Source: Cymbomonas tetramitiformis
Taxonomy: Eukaryota; Chlorophyta; Pyramimonadophyceae; Pyramimonadales; Pyramimonadaceae
Direction of reading: 5' to 3'
Assembly (NCBI GenBank): GCA_001247695.2
Contig: LGRX02027154.1
Coordinates: 1 to 64,000, forward strand
DNA: 64,000 nt
Part shown: positions 50,201 through 62,200 of the stretch, in pieces
Position numbering within the stretch: the first letter of the stretch is position 1
Layout: every line of letters starts with the position of its first letter
The notes under the pieces: model-generated
Databases searched by the model: none
Told to the model about the DNA's origin: nothing
What the model saw: only the letters and a program-made list of their open reading frames with translations
Translations under genes and position numbers: made by a program

Positions 50201-53200
50201 AGCATAGGCAAAACTAGCCCTGTCACGACGCCTGCTTTTCTGGGCAAACTTTTGCTGAACTTCGGAACATTTGCGTGCTTGCGCACTCATGTGTATTTAT
50301 CTACAACCTTGTATGTCAACTAGACATATACTGCGCACCCTCCCGCGAAGACTGCCTTCCTGCGGCGAGTCGGGTGCGCTGCGGGCTAATGACCGGGCAT
50401 GGCGCGGAAATTGATGCCTGAATAAAGGCACCGCCGCCCGCACGCCACCCTCGCTGACCCGGGGCTTCTCCTCGCAGTCCTCGCGAGACCAAGGGGCGTG
50501 GTCGCGCGCACCAACCTCCCCGCGGCGCTGTGTCTCGGGCGCAGGAGCTTGAGTTTATCATTCCGGTGACGGAGCGCAGCAATGCGTCATCAACGGACTC
50601 CTCTGCCGGGAGCGACGCTCCAGCGCCACGTGGCGACGCTTCGAGATGGCCGCTTCAGTTGAAGGTGCGCGGCACGATGACCGCCAAGCTGCTCGGCGCG
50701 GCGCTCGAGGCCGACATGGAGGGCACCTTCGAGGAGGACCCTAAGGAGGAGGGCAGCGATGCGGCCGACGGTGAAGGTGGGGGCGGGCTCTGGAGGCTGC
50801 ATGGCTCGGTGAGGCCGAAGCGGGCGGACGGCAACAGCACGGAGGAGCTCACCTTCGGCCTGCCCTTCTTGCATGGAGCCCACTCCAAGCTGACCGCGGT
50901 GGCTCACTCCACGGGCGCCAAGGTGCGGCCTCCCTCCCCGCGCTCTGCGGTGCCCGTCGTGCACCAGTCATATATTCCTTCACCAGTTCCAGCCGGTCAT
51001 GATCGATTAACGAGGCGGGTGTTATTGTTTTCTCATACGCCAGCGCCAAAGGAGAGGAGAGAGCCGGTCCCCTCCCTCAAGCACCGGAGCTCACGGGTCC
51101 GAGGCTCCTGGTCGTTTGCACGGTAGTGGGGCCTGGGCGGGCCTTGATCGACGAGTCGGAATCCCCAGCACCACGGGCCGCACGATTGTTACTTGGATGT
51201 GGAATTTATGAGTGCCAGGGGGGCGGGTCATCAGGAGGTGGGCGTGACGGGGGCTGGCGAATTGGAGCTGGCGCCGGGATGCGTCGTGGCCGCCAGCTTG
51301 TCATGGAGCAGCACCACCCCGGCGCCGGCAGACCGCAGCCATCGCGAGGATGCCACGTTGGAGGGCCCGCTGGACGCCGAGCAGGGCGGCTTGTCGGCGC
51401 ACATGGATGCCCAGGCGGCGGGCTGCCGGAAGGTGGCCTTGGCCGGGCTCCTAGCACGCTTGGGGAGCTCCGTGGCCGGCAAGGCGGCGCAGGTGACGGC
51501 CTCCGAGGAGGACCACTTCTTAGCCCAGATGACGATGCACGAAGCGACTGTGGAGATGACCTCCGCCGGCGAGGGGTATGCCCCGCGCCGCCACCGCCCC
51601 TGTCCTACAAACCTTCCCTCCCTTTGTGGAGAGAGGCTGGCCGCACCGAGCGCTAACGGGACCGCCAGCTCAATGAGTGCCTGAACGCTTCTGGCGCCCG
51701 CTGGGATGATGGCGGGCTAGCTCACGGCGCTCAGTGATTGTGTGTGTGTGTGTCGGATCGGTCTTGATTTGCTTCTCACATCCACTGGGATGATGATGGG
51801 CTGGCTTTTGTTGGCCGATCTCATGCCGTTCAGTGTGTCGGATCGGTCGCATGGTATCATCTTTCCATGCTGCTTTGCATTTGGGTTGGGAATATGTATG
51901 CATTTGTGGTATCTTGTCACGGCCCCGCCCTGCTCTTGATTTGCTTCTCACATCCACTGGGATGATGGTGGGCTGGCTTTTGTTGGCCGATCTCATGCCG
52001 TTCAGTGTGTGTGTCGGATGGTGTGACCATGCTGTGTGGTGTGACTGCATTCATGGCATAACCATGGACCAACGGGTCCCATCCATCGACCGTGAGCCAC
52101 TGGGGGGCATGGCAGCAGGGTCCGCTCACTCCGTAACCCAGAGACCAACAATTGATGGGCAATGATTGGTCACATCGTATCATCTTTCCATGCTGCTTTG
52201 CATCTGGGTTGGGAATATGTATGAGTTGGTGGTATCTTGTCACGGCCCCGCCCTGCTCCTGATTTGCTTCTCACATCCACTGGGCGGTGTGCACGCTGGA
52301 GGAGAGCAGCCGTGACTGGCTGGATAAGTGCGTGAACACGGCAGGGTGTAGGGCGGCACCGAGCACTGGCCTCTTTCTCAGCAGAGGGTGAGGGAGGCGG
52401 AGGCGAGGGTGGGGGGGGGAGTGGTGCAGGAAGCGGACATGGAAGCTGGAGGGTGTGGCCAGCCTGGAGGCTCGAGGCTCCCTAGAGGCGACCATGTGGC
52501 AGCTGCAGTCCCTGCAGGGAGGCTCCGGCGCAGGTAGGTGCCGCACTTGAGCTCGAAGGTGGGCGAGCCACCCGGCGGTCCACCCCTGCGAGCTGCGAGA
52601 GCCTCCCGGCGAAATCCACCCATAGATTTGCCAAAGGCCATCCAAATATCCCTCCGATGCCCCACGAATAGACCCAATTGTCTCCTTATGGCCTCAGCCG
52701 CTCCTCAAAGCTTACTCAATGCTCCCTCGACCAGTGCACTCTAGCCCCCCGCCGAGTGGCCCTTGTCGGCCGAGGCGCGTGCTGGTCGGCCGCACGTGTA
52801 GCAGGTGCTTTCTCGGGGCAGCCTGACGCCGAGCTCCACACGGTTTGACCGAGGGCTGTGGTGGGGGCGGGGCGATGGCGCAGAGTCTCGAGAGGCGTCT
52901 GGCGCTCAGAAGCTTCGCCTCGCCGCAGTGCTCCAGCCAGGCCTGGGCGATCAGCCGCCGCCGCGTGAACCAGCCACGGACTGTCCCCTCGGATCCCGGC
53001 CCTGCTATAGCAACCTTGTGCCAGAGGACGAGGTCACCCCGGAGCCGCCGAGCTCTAAGGGCATCCTTCCGCAGCTTCATCGGGCAGACGGCCGCGAGTC
53101 CCACAAGGCGGTGCTCTCCACGCTGGAGCTGTCTCCTGCGAGCGCTTCGAGCAAGGCCCTGCCGGAGCTACCCCCAGGAGGGCTGCGGGTGCGCGACGTG

Positions 53201-56200
53201 GCCTACACGGTGAAGCTCGAAGGATCGAAGGTGCTCAGCTCCCCATCGCGCCGCTTCCCCATCGCGCCGCTTCCCCGCCGCCCGATTCGCCGCCGCCCGA
53301 TTCGCCGCCGCCCGATTCTTGCCGCCTGCTCCGCCGCCCTGTGTGCAACATTATAGGGAGTGGGACGCATCTGTGCCCCCAGGCAGCTGATGTCACCCTC
53401 CCTCACGGGCAATCGACAGTACGCTCCCATGTTAACCCCAGACGGGGGGTAAGTGACGCCTAAGGGATATCGGGGGATGGGGGGAAGGGCAACGGTCAGC
53501 TGGTGGGGTACTCGGCGAAAGGTACGATGGAGGCGGAGGTGGGAGGTAAAGCGCTCGCCTTCCCCAACGCCCACGCTGAGTACGACATCAAGCACCAATT
53601 CTGGAATCTCAGCAGCAGCGCCCAGCCAGTGGAGTGGGACATGCCGCTGGGGCCTGATTGGTTCACCCCTCGCACGGCCTCCGTGCAGGCGGCGATCAAT
53701 GCCATGGGTTTGATGTTTGCAGAGGTGCGCCCGCCATGCGCTGTCAAAGAACGCCCCCTAGGCCCCTTCCCCGAACATCCCCATCAAACCCCCTCTCCCT
53801 CCCGAAGCCCCTCTTGCAATGCTCCCCTGTTTGCATCTGCACACCCCCTCCACATCTCTCTGCGCGCGCCTCTGCACCATCCATCATCCGCACCGTTTGC
53901 GCCCCCCCCTCGATGCGACTGACTCTTGCCATTGAGATGCCATTGAGAGGTGAGGGGATGGGTGCGAGTCGCCGCACTGGACAGATCCGGCTGGAGGGGA
54001 CCGGGCAGCCGGTGGACGGCTGCTCAGGTGGGTCTTCGGTGCCCTCCGCTCCCCGCGATCCGCAGTCACTCTCGGCTCTCACCCGGCCCGAAGCACCGCG
54101 AGAGCGCACACCTTGAGTGACTTGCACCCGCCTAAGCGCCCGAGTGGTGGGCTCCCCTTGAACAAAAGGCGGAGTACGTCCCATAGACACCCCCTTAGTT
54201 CCGGGCATATTCGGCGCCTGTTTATATATCGATGGCCACGGCGTCGCCCCCGGAGGGCTCACAGGGCACTGTTTACCCCCGAGGTGGGCGAAGTGCGTGC
54301 TAACGGAGTCGGAGGGCGCCGCAGGGAGTGTGCAAATGCGGCTTTGGCAAGCGCGCGCTGAGGAGCGGGATCACCGAGGCGCCACACCAGGTGCGCCAGG
54401 CGAGGCCAATCGAGAGTGAACCGCGGCAGCCGCCTCGGGAGGTCGGGTGTAGGGGGGACCGAGGAGGGGTTAGACCCGGAGAAGCTGAGTCGGGCAGATG
54501 ATAAATATGCCGCCAGCGAGTCCCGCACTCCGAAGACGGCGCATTTCGGGGCCGCGGCTTCTGCGGGGAACTGCGCACGGCTCGGCTCGCTGCTCTCCCG
54601 CATCAGACGACCGTGCGCACTGTTTTGGGGGGGCATGACACAAGCGACGATGACGTGGAGCTTGTAGAAGCGCTTCCCTGTGCTTCAGATTCCACGCCCG
54701 GAATTCAACGCTGCAGATCTCACGCCCAGAACCCAGCAACGCTTCACATCTCACGCCCAGAATCCAGCGCTTCAGATCCCACGCCCAGAATCCAGCGCTT
54801 CAGACCCCACACCCAGAATCCAGCGCTTCAGATCCCTCCAGCGCTCCAGATCACGCCCAGAATCCAGTGCTTCAGACCCCACGCCCAGAATCCAGCGCTT
54901 CAGATCACGCCCAGAATCCAGCGCTTCAGATCTCACGCCCAGAATCCAGCGCCTTCAGATCTCACGCCCAGAATCCAGCGCTTCAGATCTCACGCCCAGA
55001 ATCCAGCGCTTCAGATCTCACGCCCAGAATCCAGCGCCTTCAGATCCCGTACCTGGAATGAAGGACGAGCGGCTTAGTGCCAGTGCGTTGCCCAGACGGT
55101 CCCAGGCGCACCACGTGGCGCTTCCCCCTCCTTCGCTGAGGTTGCCGCAGGCGCCGCGCGACGCGTCTTGGTGGATGGCACGTGGCAGATGCCTCGGTGA
55201 GGGATGGGAAGTGGGCGCGGTGGGTTTGTGGTGCAGGCACGAGGTGGATGGCGCAAACGGAATGCAACCCGCAGTCCGCCGGGAGTCTGGCGGACCAGCT
55301 GCTGCAGTCCTACACCGGGGAGGCGTCCCTGGAGCCGCTGCAGCAAGCCCTGCAGCAGCTCGCCCCGATCAGCGACGTGTCCGCCGCGCCACACCTTCTG
55401 CTGCTGACTCCCGGCGCCCCACCGGGCCTCCTCGGTGCGCCCCAAGAGCGAGCTGGGGAAGAGAACGGGCCTAGGGTCTAGGTATTGGCACCGGCCGGTG
55501 CCAGAATCTCCGGTGAGCGCCGGCCAGTGCCAGTATCTCCGGTGAGCGCCGGCCGGTGCCAGTATCTCCGGTGAGCGCCGGCCGCGCGGCCGTGGTAAGG
55601 TGTCCGCTGGTGCGTCAGGTTGGGCGCCCTGCCTGGGCCATCAAGGCGGGGATGGATGGATGGATGGATGGACCCCACCCTGGCTGGCGCACGCCAGGGC
55701 GGAAATCTCCCTAGCCTGGCAGCATACATAGGATGCGTAGTATGTACACAGTAAGTTCCAGTTTGAGAGGGAGCGGAGGGCGTGGGGTATGGCCTGGGCG
55801 CAGAACGGGACGAGTCCATGGAGAGGGCTGCGCGGGTTTGGTCCTCATGCTCGCCCGCCTCAGCCAGTGCAGCTCCTGGAGGCTGCATTCCCCCAGCAGG
55901 TGCCCCAGCCCCCCCTCGCCCTGCCTGGTGCGTCTAGGGGCAGTCATGATGCCTCTCTGCCCCCCCTTGACGAGATACAGCGCAGCTGCGAAGCATTTGA
56001 CTGCAGCTTGCAGCTCGCTCTGTTCCAGGCCGATGGGGGTTGAGGTGAGCATGGGAGAGGCGCGCGGCATACAGCGACGCAACCCTTTTCCCGTCCCTTC
56101 CTCCGGGATCCGCTCCACCGGAGGTTCCAAGTGTGGGACCCGCCTGGCCGAACAGCGGCAGCCGGCGACCGGCGACTCGCGACCGGCGGTCTGAGTTCCC

Positions 56201-59200
56201 CCGGCGCCGCCTCCCGAGGGTGCGCAGGCGTGCATCTGCGGTTCCGGAGCAACTTCCGGGAAGGCGCGGCCGCCACCTCCGGCTCCCTGGCGGCTGTCCT
56301 CTCCGCGCTGTACGGCCGCTCCAGCAGCGCGGCGGCGGTCACCATGCACGCCCACGTGGCAGCCTCACGGTGGATGTCCGTCGGTGCTGAGCCCCAGGCC
56401 GGCCGCAAGGCCGGGGCACTACGGGATTCCGTGGCGGAGGGCGGGGTGTCCAAGCATACCACCGTGCACCAGATGCTGGTGGCGCATCTCGGCGGGAGCC
56501 CGGTAAACCTCCCTGCCCTCCACGATCCCCGCACATTACGCTCCCTTGTGTCTCCTCTCCGAGACCTGAGGGGGCGAGATCTGAGAATAGGTGCAGTGAT
56601 AGGCTCTGAGGAGGGGCGGAGGGGCGGCGGCCGCGGGAAGAGGCGCAAAGTGGAGGCATCGCACTCTAGCAGCGGTCCGCCGATGCCCCCGCCCCTTGAG
56701 TGTGGAAAAGGAGGGCTGGCGCCTGGGTGCGGGGGGAGGAAGGGGAGGGAGCGCTTCAGGGTGGAGGGGAGGGGTGTGTGGGGGGTGCACCCCCGGGCCC
56801 CGGGCTGCTGCCCTCGCGTGTGACCGGGGAGGCGCCGGCGCTGCTGGCGGAGGCCGAAGCCAAAGTCCAGCTGCTCCACACGGACTACACCCTCGAAGGG
56901 GTCACCGCGATGTCCGATGCGCTGCAGCCAGGTGAGCGGCGCGCACGCAGATGATCGGCGGCTCGTGGCGCGCGGTTGGCGTGTTCGCCGTCCAGGATCA
57001 ATGGCCGTAAAGGCGAGGTGCTGACGCGAGCACTGTCGCCGGGGACCGGGCGCGTCGAAAGCCAAGCTTGCCGCTGGCTGCGTTGCCTCTAGCTGCGTTG
57101 CCGCTGGCTGCGTTGTCTCTGGCTGCGTTGTCTCTGGCTGCGCTGCCAGCAGCCGGTGCAGCATTGAGTGCCCGCGGCGCCTGGGCCGGGGGCTATGTGA
57201 AGTTTGCGGGGACGTAGCTCCTGGTGGGGAGCGGAGCGCATGGAAGCCCGAGCTCTCAGAGGGTCCCCAAATAAAGGAAGGAGGGACCCAGCTCTCTCTA
57301 GGGTACCCCACGGGCAGTGCTGGGGTCGAGGGGCACTGTGCGGGCATACCCACCTCGAGGCTCGCCTGTGTGATCCCCACCTCAGCCGTTTCGGCTGCCG
57401 GATGTGAATGCGTGTGACGAGTGTGAAGGGGGTATGGGGAGCGTGAAGGGGGTGAAGGGGTATGGGGAGCGTAAAGAGGGTGAAGGGGGTATGGGGAGCG
57501 TGAAGGGGGTATTGGGTTGGGGGACGTGCACAGATGTGTTCGACGTGCGCGGCCGCATCCAGCTCAAGCTGCCTGGGTGCGTCTTCGGCCCCACGAGCGT
57601 GCCTCTCAGCGGCCGCTTCCAGAAAGCCGACCGCGCCACGTGGGCGCTCATCGGCGGCGCCGCGCTGTCCAAGCCGTGCCCGGCCTTCCTCGGGGTGCAG
57701 GTGCGGGCCCACCCGATCGTCGCAGTGCGCCCGCCTTCCGCCTTCCACTGCGCTCCCCCTTCCTTTTGTCGCCGACTGTAGTTCGGCTCAATTCAGGCGG
57801 CCTCCTCGGCAGCGGCAGGACGGATGGAGACTGAAACCGCCTGACTGGGCAACCCCCGAGGTGGCATCTGTCGTGGCAGTGGAGTGAGGGAGGGTGGCAA
57901 TTGGCGGCGAGGGCGTGCGCACGGCGAGCTGGAAACGAGCACTCGAAGCCCCTGCGCGGGCTTAAATCAACCCCTTGCTTGACCCTTGTAGAGCAGGCCC
58001 CTCGCAGCAAGTAGCAGGGGCGACTGGGGCCGGCAGCGGCTCCTCCGCCCGACAAGCTCACGTGGTCGATGGGGACGCCTCGGGGCTTGTCCAAGGGGAT
58101 GGCGCTGGAGGGCCTCGCGGCATACGTGGCGACTCCGCCCCGCCGCATGCCCGGCCACCCCGAGGACTCCGGGAGCTCGGCGGTGCCGCGCTTGGTCCTG
58201 CTTGCACAGATGCACCTCGGGGCCCTCCCATTGCAGCTGCAGGTCCCCCCACCCCGCCTCCTCCTGTCGCCCCTGCCCATCCTCCCATTCCCACCGTTCT
58301 GCACCTCTGGCCCAGGATCATGCAATGATTGCACTGTGGAGCGTGCTTGCCCTTCTTGCGGAGAAGAGCGCTGCGACTGCGATTAGGCACCGCCGTCGCG
58401 CTCCGTGGGTGATACCTGGCACCTCCGTGTCGCTTCGCGGGCCACAGAGCCTTCGTGCACTGTCTCTCACGCGATGCAAACTCTAACCCTCCACCCACTC
58501 CTGAGACAAGTGAGCCCTCTGTCCTCTCCACCTGTGCCTCGTCAGATCGTGAGGCACAAGCAGCTCGTGGTGCTGGAGGGGCGCGCCGCGGAGGTCTCCC
58601 TGGCCGAGCTCGCCACAGTGTACAACCAGAACCACCCCGCTCGCGTCTTGCGAGAGCCCGCGCTGTCCGCCCTCGACATATCTCTTAAGAGTGCGCCACC
58701 GCAACCCCAGCACCCCCCTCTCTGCTCCGCCCTCGCCCCTTATCGCGCCCACCCCGCATCTCTCTGTTTGACCCCTCCGCTGACTCGCGGCACCGGCGCA
58801 TCGCAGCCGTCCATCCATCTCGGCGCCGTGTGCGTGTACCAGGCGCTGCAGCTTGCAAGGGAGCAGCGAGCCCCCGCAAACGTGGTGCTCCGAGCCCGAT
58901 CGGAGGGGTCGCGGTAGGTGAGCGGGGGCGAGGTGCGGTGGGCGGAGGACAGACGTAACGGTGCACTACTCCGGGGCCCACGTGGCCGTGCGAGTTCCGC
59001 ATCTCCACTACGCGCTGGAGCATCCGGACGCTCTAAAGGTGCCCGCCCTCTCCGCACCACGCACTACTACGTTCCACGGTGTTGGGATGGCTCGGAGCCC
59101 GTCGAGGTTCCAGTAGCCTCCGGCCCGGCGTCCGGCTGCCGGGCCAGCATCGGAGGCCTCGAGGAAGGTAACCTCGAGGAGCGCTGTTGCACTGCTCCGT

Positions 59201-62200
59201 CGAGAGCGCGCTCCCTGCAGCCTCAGCAAGCTGCATACGTGGGCACTCTGCTGCGAAGATCCAGCGCATTTCATTTTGGCATTCCAAAGCATTCCTTTTG
59301 ATCCAACGCATTCATTTTGGCATGAGCACACCCGCCCATGTCCATCTCGGTTCTTACACATGCCTGCCCTCAATACCTCTCTCGCATTTGCCCTCCACCG
59401 TCGATCTGCATCTCCTCTCTCAGCACCGCCGTCTCGGATGCCTCGCGTCACACACACACGTGGCTACGGGGTGCCAAAGGAGTCGCAAGGATAAGCATAC
59501 ACACACACACGCACGTGGCTACGGGGTGCCAAAGGAGTCGCAAGGATAAGCATACACACACACACACATGTCCGGTGCGCTTTCCGGGAGGAGAGATTTC
59601 TGGTAGAACAGGTGGTGCTCACAAGCACCGGTTGTTGCACATTTCAGACATACAGGTACTTCCAGGGAGGTGGTATGCAACCAGGGTTGCAGAAGAGTCA
59701 GCCCAACTGTAGGGTCTCACGAAGCACCTGCAACTTCCACACCCCAAGGGAGTGGTGGGTGTGGAGAACTTTTGAAAGTGGTAGACTCGGAGCCCGAAGT
59801 TCCTGCAGAATGAAGATACTCTGGTGTCGAAGCTTGTTTCAAAAGCTGTTCGACCAACCTTTTCGCATTTCGATTCGCTTCCCAAGCGAAACGGCACAGT
59901 CACTCGACCGGCCCACACCTCCAAAGTGGGCCGCTCCTCTACCTCTACGAGTACTCAGTACCCGGCCCATATCTCCGATGCGTGGACCGCCCGCCTGCCA
60001 GTACTCAGTACTGTACACAGTACACAGTTCAACCGTGTCAGCCACTATGACAATCTACGATTCCATTGTAGCCCGTCGACCAATCAAAATACAGAAAAGA
60101 CCTAAAAAATCCACCAAAAAATCACAATCCCTCGACGAGCCTCGGGCTCATTTTTTGCGGGCCAGAAAATTCCTCCCCAGTACTTCTAGAAATGATTGAG
60201 AAACAAATTTCTCGATTATTCACACGCATATCATGAAACTATGCCCGGAGTACTCACTCGGGTCTATACCAATTACTGACCAATTTTCTTACTTCCGCCA
60301 CAAATACTCCATGTGTCATGTGCACCGCCCCACCCCTTGCTTTCCACAAGAAAGCCGGGATCTCCGGCTCAGCCGGGACTCAACTGAAGCAGCTCTCTAT
60401 AGCTCTCTTCGGGCGTGACATGACCCTCGTGGCCGTCGTGGCCACCAAATGCGCCCCGGGCACAATCACACCCCTTACTTAGGGAGGACACTAGTCTCAC
60501 CCAGACGGTGCCTCCTCTCACCTCCAAACCTCCACTCCGAAGCAATCTTCTAACATTGCAGGCATCAACCCTGCCTGCACACAAATTCTCCGTTGTCCTT
60601 TTGCTTTCCACACAAAAGCTGGACCATCCGGCTCCGCCGGCACCAGTTTCAATCCAGCGCTCGGCGCTTTCTTCGGGCACAACCTCCATGGCCACCACAT
60701 GGTTCCTCTCCTGGACCTGGGGAGTCTTGGGAAACACCCATCCTCACCCAGGCTGTGTCTCCTCTCACCTCAAAGTGTCTAACTGAAAGTATGCCTGGAG
60801 TACCCACTCGGGTCCACACCAACTTTTCTAACCAACTTTTAAACTTCAGCCACCAACACTCCGTGTGTCGTGGGCACCGTCCTTCCTCTCGCGTTCCACA
60901 TGAAAGCCGGGCTCCCCGGCTGTGCCAGCACTCTCTCAGGGCAGCTCTCTAGAGCTTGCTTCGGGCACAACATGCCTATCGTGGCCTTCACGGCTACCAC
61001 GCGAGTTCTCCCCTGGAACTGTATGACTGCAGAGTGCACTAGCCTCACCCAGACTGTGTCACCCTTCACAGCAAAGTCCTTCTTCCTCTACACTCTTCTA
61101 ACATTGAAGGCATCAAACTTGCCCACACAAAACATTGTCCTTCCTCAACAAGCACAACAATGCAATCAACATAGCAACTCACCAAGTCAACATAGCAACC
61201 CACCAAGTCAACATAGCGACCCACCAAGTCAACATAGCAACCCACCAAGTCAACATAGCAACCCACAAAGTACGTTCGGCCTCAGTCCTAGTTTTCCCTA
61301 CCTCATCCTTCCCGAAGAACCCCTCTAAGAAAAAGCTCCTTTGCACCTTCCTCATCGCCTCAATCGCCACCGTGCCCGCGTCTCTTTTCCCGCACGAAAG
61401 CCTCCGAAGCCTGCGGCACTTTGCGCAACTTCGAAATGTGAAATTTTAACAAAAATCGTCCTGCACTGCTCCGCTGCCTCCGCGACAGCAGCACAAAGAA
61501 GAGACGCCCCCCTCAGTGAGCGACGCGCTCAAACTGCGCCCGGATCCGGTGCAGGTCGATATATGCTCTGCGTACGTTCACCGCAGCGCGTGCGTCTCCG
61601 CACCACCCAAAAATCAACTCAAACATTTGCGCAAACAAAAGCGGAAACCAATCGCTTCACCTTTCTCAAAACTGCGTGTTCGTAATTCGCGGAACGACGA
61701 TATGTCCGTCCCGGTTTCGTCTCGCAGCTCATCGCATTTCAGACTCCTGCGTCAGATCATCCGTCGAGCTACCTTCTTCCTTTCTCTAACGTTTCTCTAC
61801 AAAGTCGTTAAACATTTCTGAAAGAAAAAGAAAGAACTTTTGAAATTGGTGGACTCGGAACCAGCCCGAAGTTCCTGCAGAATGAAGGTACTCTGATGTC
61901 GAAGCTTGTTTCAAAAGCTGTTGGACCAACCAGGCAACCTTTCGCATTCTGATTCGCTTCCGTAGCGAAACGGCATCGGCATAGTCACTCGACCGGCCCG
62001 CACCTCCAAAGCGGGCCGCTCGTCTACCTCTATGAGTACTGTGTACTCAGTACAAGTACCATATCTCCGATGCGTGTGCCGCCCCTCTGCCAGTCCTCAG
62101 TTGTCCCTAAATCAAGACGGTCCCTAAAACAGACACACAGTGTTAAGCCAGTGTTAAGTGCCGAAAATAGGGGTTTTCTAGGCATAAAATATGCACAAAA

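Noticed and set aside
54028..55236. Frames across the 28-bp repeat (SASDPTPRIQRF) considered as exons
   Set aside because: They are repeat translations; skipping the whole stretch as an intron gives a phase-consistent join of two B-segment halves.
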